From contig CALXAW010000042.1 of assembly GCA_944386375.1 (NCBI GenBank), positions 1 to 10,517 on the forward strand: a DNA stretch of 10,517 bases, given 5' to 3'. Source of the DNA: an uncultured Clostridia bacterium (lineage in GTDB: Bacteria; Bacillota; Clostridia; TANB77; CAG-508). Position numbers and translations under genes: made by a program. Shown here piece after piece: positions 6,933 to 10,517 of the stretch (position 1 is the first letter of the stretch; each line of letters begins with the position of its first letter). The notes beneath the pieces are model-generated. The model did no database searches. It was not told the DNA's origin and saw only the letters and a list, made by a program, of their open reading frames with translations.

Positions 6933-6949
6933 ACATTGTTAAAGCATAA

Positions 6950-7071
6950 CGACTTTTATACTAATCAGAAAGTCATACTTTCTGATTAGTATAAAAAATA
7001 TCCCTGGTTTATCCGGGGATATTTCTTGTACTACAATAGGAAAGTCATACTTTCCTATTGTATAAAAGTCG
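6950..7071. repeat. Compound palindromic element with two covarying hairpins
   Basis: An 11-bp inverted repeat, CGACTTTTATA (6950-6960) and TATAAAAGTCG (7061-7071), brackets three hairpins. Hairpin A is a perfect 20-bp stem (6954-6973 with 6977-6996) with loop CAT. Hairpin C is a perfect 14-bp stem (7032-7045 with 7049-7062), also with loop CAT. Between them lies a terminator hairpin. A and C share the six loop-proximal base pairs (GAAAGT/ACTTTC). They differ at pair 7 (A-T to G-C), pair 8 (C-G to A-T) and pair 12 (T-A to C-G) from the loop, every change being compensated. They therefore look like related copies kept as palindromes. A mobile REP- or MITE-like origin is inference. Confidence 0.7.
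6996..7024 (+). terminator. Terminator downstream of tmcAL
   Basis: A 12-bp stem (6996-7007 with 7013-7024) with one G-T pair, a CCCTGG/CCGGGG core and a five-base TTTAT loop is followed by TTTCTT. It is the most GC-rich stem nearby and lies 64 bases after the tmcAL stop. Because its arm starts in an A-run it could also work on the minus strand as a backstop for the coiled-coil gene. Confidence 0.7.
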
Positions 7072-7074
7072 CTT

Positions 7075-7118
7075 CGCTCCAGCGTTGCACACAATTTCAC
7101 TTGCGTAAAATTGGCGCT
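7075..7118 (-). repeat. Dispersed repeat, copy 2, with internal inverted repeats
   Basis: This begins with the sequence shared with bases 1-24 of the window (20 of 24 identical). It can fold on itself through CAATTT (7092-7097) with AAATTG (7108-7113), reinforced outside by AGCG (7081-7084) with CGCT (7115-7118). It is more GC-rich than its surroundings. It lies downstream of the minus-strand coiled-coil gene. Confidence 0.5.
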
Positions 7119-7119
7119 C

Positions 7120-7188
7120 GAACAAATTTACGGAAAGCCAACCAAAAAGTTATAAATGTCGCTAATGAAATGGCTTTCCGATTTGTTC
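7120..7188 (-). terminator. Large inverted repeat at the 3' end of the coiled-coil gene
   Basis: GAACAAAT (7120-7127) plus CGGAAAGCCA (7131-7140) pair with TGGCTTTCCG (7171-7180) plus ATTTGTTC (7181-7188): 18 base pairs interrupted by a 3-base bulge, closing a 30-base loop. It starts eight bases after the coiled-coil gene's stop codon (7197-7199). It probably protects or ends that transcript, but it lacks a clean T-tract, so a repeat-element origin is equally possible. TATAAATGTCGCT (7151-7163) in its loop resembles TATAAAAGTCGCT (7061-7073) at 12 of 13 positions. An ATAAATGT (7152-7159) / ACATTTAT (7193-7200) pairing competes with the main stem. Confidence 0.55.
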
Positions 7189-7196
7189 ACTAACAT

Positions 7197-7568
7197 TTAT
7201 TCATTTGGACTTTGTATATCTATTATTTGTTGCTCAAGTTCCATTCTTTCTTGTGTTAATGGTTGCATTTTTTCTTGTAATTCATCTATTTCTTTTTGTT
7301 TAGCATCTATTTTTGATTGTATTTCTGATAGTTTATCATTATGTTCTGTTTGTTCTTGTTGTTGTACTTGTGCTGTTTCGTCATTTGTTGCTTCTTTATT
7401 TCCATTAAACATTTTATATGCACCTGCTAACACAATAATTACAACCAATACTATTATTAAAATTATAATTGGTCTATTTCCGCTTGTTTTTGGTTTTCCT
7501 GTACCTTTCGCCTTATTTGTAGTTGTTTTGTTTACTTTTGTAGCTTTATTAGCTTTATTCTCAGCCAT
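7197..7568 (-). CDS. Membrane-anchored coiled-coil protein, function unknown (123 aa)
   Basis: The 123-residue product has three visible parts. The N-terminal tail (1-32) is rich in Lys, Thr, Ala and Asn, with no acidic residue after E3. A single strongly hydrophobic segment (about 33-51) is built almost only from Ile, Val and Leu. The Gln/Glu-rich C-terminal part (about 58-123) has clear heptad character from about 76 to 118. The positive-inside rule predicts a cytoplasmic tail and an extracytoplasmic coiled coil. A perfect AGGAGG (7575-7580) lies six bases before the ATG and a good promoter lies upstream, so this is a real gene even though the opposite strand is also open. Bitopic coiled-coil proteins of this kind occur near division or cell-envelope functions, but I recognise no family and assign none. 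Neighbours (glucan phosphorylase, palindrome block) give no hint. Confidence 0.82.
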   Translation of the reverse strand: MAENKANKATKVNKTTTNKAKGTGKPKTSGNRPIIILIIVLVVIIVLAGAYKMFNGNKEATNDETAQVQQQEQTEHNDKLSEIQSKIDAKQKEIDELQEKMQPLTQERMELEQQIIDIQSPNE

Positions 7569-7610
7569 TTTTTTCCTCCTTTGTTATAATTTATAATATT
7601 TGATATTTAA

Positions 7611-7639
7611 ATTATACTAAAACCATTTTTTTTTTGCAA
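7611..7639 (-). promoter_or_regulatory. Probable sigma-A promoter for the coiled-coil gene
   Basis: On the minus strand TTGCAA (7634-7639), a 17-base spacer containing an A-tract, and a perfect TATAAT (7611-7616) lie about 43 bases before the start codon. It starts 35 bases after the glgP stop. No hairpin terminator was seen for glgP, so read-through plus internal initiation is likely. Confidence 0.6.
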
Positions 7640-7673
7640 TATCTTTTTTAATTTTTTTTATATTTTTTCACTT

Positions 7674-10238
7674 TTATTTTTCAATCCATTTTACTAGATT
7701 TAAATTTTCACTGTCTAATAGCATTTCGTGTTGTGGCATAACTCTAAATGTATAACCATAATTGCCTCCTGTTTTTAGTTCTACATTTGCTTTATATGAA
7801 TATTTTTTATTTTCTTCATCTGCTTCTTCTATTTCCATTGGTATTATACATTCATTTTGTATTATTCCATTTGGAAGTATTTTTCCATAATATACTTCTA
7901 CTCTAATATTTTCTACATTTATATTTGGTAAATATACTTCACATCTTACTTCTATTGTTTCACCTGCGTCCATAGTTACATTATCCCAATTGTGTGGCTG
8001 TGTAATTTTTATATCTTTCCAATTTGTATATAAGTCTTCTTTCCATGCATTAAATTCTGATACTTTTTCTAAGTCTTGGTAATATTTTTTTGTTAAAGTA
8101 CATAGTGGAAGATATAATTTTTTAATATAGTCTACCAACATTCTAGATGTGCTATATTTTCCTCCTGTTGTTATTATAGAGTTTTTCATTATTTCCATCC
8201 ATTTTTTAGAAATTCCCTTTTCGTCTTTATCATAATATATAGGAATTATTTTACTTTCTAATGTATTGTACATACTATTACTATCTGCAATATCTTGTTC
8301 TTGGTAAGATTCGTATTCTGCATTTGTACCTATTATCCATCCATTGTTTTGAGTATAACCTTCTGCCCACCAACCATCTAATACACTAAAATTTATAACT
8401 CCATTTACAGATGCTTTTTGTCCACTAGTTCCTGATGCTTCCATTGGTCTACGTGGTGTATTAAGCCATACATCTACTCCACTTATTAAATATCTAGACA
8501 TTCCTATATTATAATTTTCTAATAAAAAGATCTTTCCTTTAAATTGTGGCATCATTGATATTTCGTGTATTTGTTTTATTAGATTTTGCCCTTCTTTGTC
8601 TGCCGGATGTGCTTTACCGGCAAAAACAATTTTAACTGGTTTTGTACTATTGTTTAATATTTGTGTTATTCTTTCTAGGTCTTTAAAGATTAATGTTGCT
8701 CTTTTATATGTTGCAAATCTTCTTGCAAATCCTATTAATAAAACATCTTTATTTAATTGAGAAGTTATACTATTTATTTCTTCATAGCTCTTTCCTGCTC
8801 TTCTTAGTCTTTCTGTTGTGCTTTTTTTAATAATATTTATTAATTTTTCTTTTCTTTCTTGATGTGCATTCCATAACTTTTCGTCTGGAATGTTTTTTAT
8901 TTTTTCCCAAATATAATCTTGGTGTATATTGTCTTGCCAATATGGCATTAAATATTTATTATACATTTCTTTTAAATTTGGAGCAAGCCATGTACAGGTA
9001 TGTATTCCATTTGTTACATATGTAATTGGTGCCTCGTTTGCTGCAATATTAGGCCAAATTTCTCCAAACAGCTCTCTAGATACTTCGCCATGTAATTTAC
9101 TAACACCATTTTTCTTTCCTGCTATTTTTAGCGCAAATATTCCCATATTAAATCCTTTGTCTAAGTCGTGTTGGTGCTTCATTCCTAAACGTAAAAACTC
9201 TTCTCTGTCTAATGTTAATTCTGGCCAAAAATCTTTAAAGTATTTTTCCATTAATGATATTGGGAATATATCATTTCCTGCTGGAACTGGTGTATGTGTT
9301 GTAAATACTGTTTTTGAACTTACTATATCTTTTGCAACTTCGAAAGATACCTTTTTTTCTGCAATTATATTTTTTATTAGTTCTAATATTAAAAATGCTG
9401 AGTGCCCTTCGTTCATATGATATACTGTAGGTTCTAGTCCTATTGCTTTTAATAGTTTTGCGCCACCTATTCCTAGTACTATCTCTTGTCTTATTCTCAT
9501 TTCTTGGTCTCCACCATATAAACGCAATGTTGTGTCTCTATCTTCTTCATTATTTTTTTCTATGTCTGAATCTAATAAATACAATTTTACTCTTCCTACT
9601 TCTAGTTGCCATATTTTTAAATATAATCTTCTTTTAGGGAATTTAACAAATATTATTACATCTTCTCCATCTTCGTCTTTAACTGGTTTTATTGGTAAAT
9701 CTGCTAAATCTAATTCATTATATTCTGTTTCTTGTATTCCGCTTCCATTTATTGTTTGACTAAAATAACCATTTTTATATAATAGCCCAACTGCCACAAG
9801 TGGTATGCCTAAATCACTTGCAGATTTTAAGTGGTCACCAGATAAAATTCCAAGTCCTCCAGAATATGTTGCAATAGTTTCGTCTAAACCATATTCTGCA
9901 GAAAAGTATGCTATTAAATCTTTTTTGTGTTCTGGGTATTTTTGAGAGAACCAAGTATTTTTACTTGCCATATAATCTTCAAAATTTTCTACATTTTTGT
10001 CATATTCTTTTAAAAATGCTATATTTGAAGCTGCATTTTCTAACTTTTCTTGTGACACATGTTTTAAAAATTTTATTGGATTTTTTTGGCATGCTTCCCA
10101 TAAATCTATATCTATATTTTTGAACAAACGTAAAAATTCTGTATTCCAAGACCACCATAAGTTATTTGCAATTTCTGAAAGTTTGTTTATTCTTTTTGGC
10201 AATTGTGGATTTACAGTTATTTTATTAAATATATACAT
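7674..10238 (-). CDS. glgP: Alpha-glucan (glycogen/maltodextrin) phosphorylase
   Basis: This cytoplasmic PLP enzyme releases glucose-1-phosphate from alpha-1,4-glucans using phosphate. With the start at 10238 it has 854 residues. The frame is open to 10268, but AAGGAGG (10246-10252) lies seven bases before the 10238 ATG and would be inside the longer version, so the shorter start is right. The N-terminal region (about 10-110; LPKRINKLSEIANNLWWSWN) is the domain typical of the bacterial/archaeal TIGR02094-type phosphorylases. AYFSAEYG and YSGGLGILSGDHLKSASDLG follow at about 110-143, then HMNEGHSAF. RRPMEASGTSGQKASVNG near 596-613 holds the PLP lysine, K608. A beta-rich C-terminal extension covers about 735-854. 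No glycogen synthase or branching enzyme gene is adjacent; the gene stands alone between groEL and the coiled-coil gene. Confidence 0.93.
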   Translation of the reverse strand: MYIFNKITVNPQLPKRINKLSEIANNLWWSWNTEFLRLFKNIDIDLWEACQKNPIKFLKHVSQEKLENAASNIAFLKEYDKNVENFEDYMASKNTWFSQKYPEHKKDLIAYFSAEYGLDETIATYSGGLGILSGDHLKSASDLGIPLVAVGLLYKNGYFSQTINGSGIQETEYNELDLADLPIKPVKDEDGEDVIIFVKFPKRRLYLKIWQLEVGRVKLYLLDSDIEKNNEEDRDTTLRLYGGDQEMRIRQEIVLGIGGAKLLKAIGLEPTVYHMNEGHSAFLILELIKNIIAEKKVSFEVAKDIVSSKTVFTTHTPVPAGNDIFPISLMEKYFKDFWPELTLDREEFLRLGMKHQHDLDKGFNMGIFALKIAGKKNGVSKLHGEVSRELFGEIWPNIAANEAPITYVTNGIHTCTWLAPNLKEMYNKYLMPYWQDNIHQDYIWEKIKNIPDEKLWNAHQERKEKLINIIKKSTTERLRRAGKSYEEINSITSQLNKDVLLIGFARRFATYKRATLIFKDLERITQILNNSTKPVKIVFAGKAHPADKEGQNLIKQIHEISMMPQFKGKIFLLENYNIGMSRYLISGVDVWLNTPRRPMEASGTSGQKASVNGVINFSVLDGWWAEGYTQNNGWIIGTNAEYESYQEQDIADSNSMYNTLESKIIPIYYDKDEKGISKKWMEIMKNSIITTGGKYSTSRMLVDYIKKLYLPLCTLTKKYYQDLEKVSEFNAWKEDLYTNWKDIKITQPHNWDNVTMDAGETIEVRCEVYLPNINVENIRVEVYYGKILPNGIIQNECIIPMEIEEADEENKKYSYKANVELKTGGNYGYTFRVMPQHEMLLDSENLNLVKWIEK

Positions 10239-10295
10239 TATTTTTCCTCCTTGGTAATTTATATTCATTTTTTCTTAAAGTATTATACAAATATT

Positions 10296-10324
10296 ATTAT
10301 CTATCAAATAATTCTATTTGTCAA
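10296..10324 (-). promoter_or_regulatory. Probable sigma-A promoter for glgP
   Basis: On the minus strand a perfect TTGACA (10319-10324) and GATAAT (10296-10301) are separated by 17 bases, about 58 bases before the preferred start. A TATAAT at 10282-10287 has no properly spaced -35. CAAATA on the plus strand recurs at 10288, 10305 and 10322, exactly 17 bp apart, and TATTTG (10315-10320) forms a palindrome with the last copy over the -35. This could be an operator. Confidence 0.6.
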
Positions 10325-10331
10325 ATAAATT

Positions 10332-10368
10332 CGAAAAAAAGCAGAAAGTTTTTTTCTGCTTTTTTTCG
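10332..10368 (-). terminator. Rho-independent terminator downstream of groEL
   Basis: A perfect 16-bp inverted repeat (10332-10347 with 10353-10368) has a five-base loop and a GCAGAAA core flanked by seven-base A and T runs. On the minus strand it lies 13 bases after the groEL stop and ends in a T-run, a textbook terminator. It is symmetrical, so it could also act on plus-strand transcripts. Confidence 0.9.
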
Positions 10369-10381
10369 TACATTCCTAGTT

Positions 10382-10517
10382 TTAATACATTCCTTCCATT
10401 CCAGCTCCTGCTGTATGGTCATGTGCACATGTATTTTCTTCTGGTTTGTCTGTTACTATACTTTCTGTTGTTAATACCATTGATGCTATTGATGCTGCAT
10501 TTTGTAAAGCGCTTCTT
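10382..10517 (-). CDS. groEL: 60-kDa chaperonin GroEL, C-terminal fragment (runs off the window)
   Basis: Only the last 45 codons are present, with the 5' part beyond the right edge. They read [19 protein letters not shown] then IVTDKPEE, the nearly invariant end of the GroEL equatorial domain. GroEL forms the double-ring ATP-driven folding chamber with GroES. The disordered tail after KPEE is 17 residues, [17 protein letters not shown]. It keeps only a trace of the usual Gly-Gly-Met repeat and carries a Cys and two His (CAHDH). The identity is firm from the core; the tail is unusual. A strong terminator follows 13 bases after the stop, so groEL is the last gene of its operon. Confidence 0.96.
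   Translation of the reverse strand, partial: RSALQNAASIASMVLTTESIVTDKPEENTCAHDHTAGAGMEGMY

Noticed and set aside
6950..7200. CRISPR array or riboswitch
   Set aside because: There are no regularly spaced direct repeats with unique spacers. The block follows rather than precedes tmcAL, and no known aptamer core was recognised; the structures are palindromes.
7156..7596. Plus-strand 146-codon open frame rich in Cys, Ser and Phe
   Set aside because: It is the antisense of the coiled-coil membrane gene, which has AGGAGG, a promoter and sensible domain structure. The plus frame begins inside a palindrome with no ribosome binding site, and its composition is that of a reversed low-complexity gene.
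8929..9759. Plus-strand open frames opposite the phosphorylase gene
   Set aside because: They are shadows of glgP, which has clear conserved motifs throughout this stretch.
10239..10268. Ten-residue longer start for the phosphorylase
   Set aside because: The AAGGAGG ribosome binding site lies inside this extension and is correctly placed only for the 10238 start.

Overview
The window looks like chromosomal DNA from a spore-forming, AT-rich Clostridia-type bacterium (Bacillota). The evidence is the strong A/T bias in coding and non-coding DNA, strong AGGAGG ribosome binding sites, two sporulation genes (spoIIM and a probable spoVM), the spoIIM-xerD neighbourhood known from Bacillus, and Bacillota-type families (TmcAL, bacterial EndoQ, a small clostridial Cys-rich protein). 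There is no phage, transposase, CRISPR array, rRNA or tRNA. Most genes are on the minus strand.

Layout. 1-274 (minus): a 49-residue two-helix membrane peptide followed by a 23-residue SpoVM-like peptide, with one copy of a dispersed repeat at the very edge. 397-1213 (plus): endonuclease III (nth) and a 43-residue Cys-rich mini-protein started at TTG. A 17-bp-stem terminator at 1198-1233 separates these from the converging operon. 1277-5001 (minus): four genes in the order degenerate-HD protein, endonuclease Q, spoIIM and xerD, probably one operon, with RNase HI (5160-5597) just upstream. 5635-5687: overlapping divergent promoters for RNase HI (minus) and tmcAL (plus). 5700-6932 (plus): tmcAL. 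6950-7200: a dense non-coding block of palindromes, including two related hairpins that differ by compensatory changes, a terminator, and a second copy of the window-edge repeat. 7197-10238 (minus): a membrane-anchored coiled-coil protein and an alpha-glucan phosphorylase, each with its own promoter. 10332-10517 (minus): a 16-bp-stem terminator and the 3' end of groEL.

How the genes relate. Nucleic acid maintenance dominates: Nth (oxidised pyrimidines), EndoQ (deaminated bases), RNase HI (RNA:DNA hybrids) and XerD (chromosome dimer resolution). EndoQ sits in an apparent operon with the engulfment protein SpoIIM, so repair and spore formation may be transcriptionally linked here. TmcAL (tRNA-Met modification), the glucan phosphorylase (storage-glucan breakdown) and GroEL are unconnected housekeeping functions.

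The most unusual material is in the small genes and the intergenic structure: the 6950-7200 palindrome block with its related repeat beside spoVM, an 11-bp phased tandem repeat at 5116-5159, the HD-like protein whose metal site reads CN instead of HD, and the Cys/His-containing GroEL tail. All identifications come from reading motifs by eye; no database search was run.
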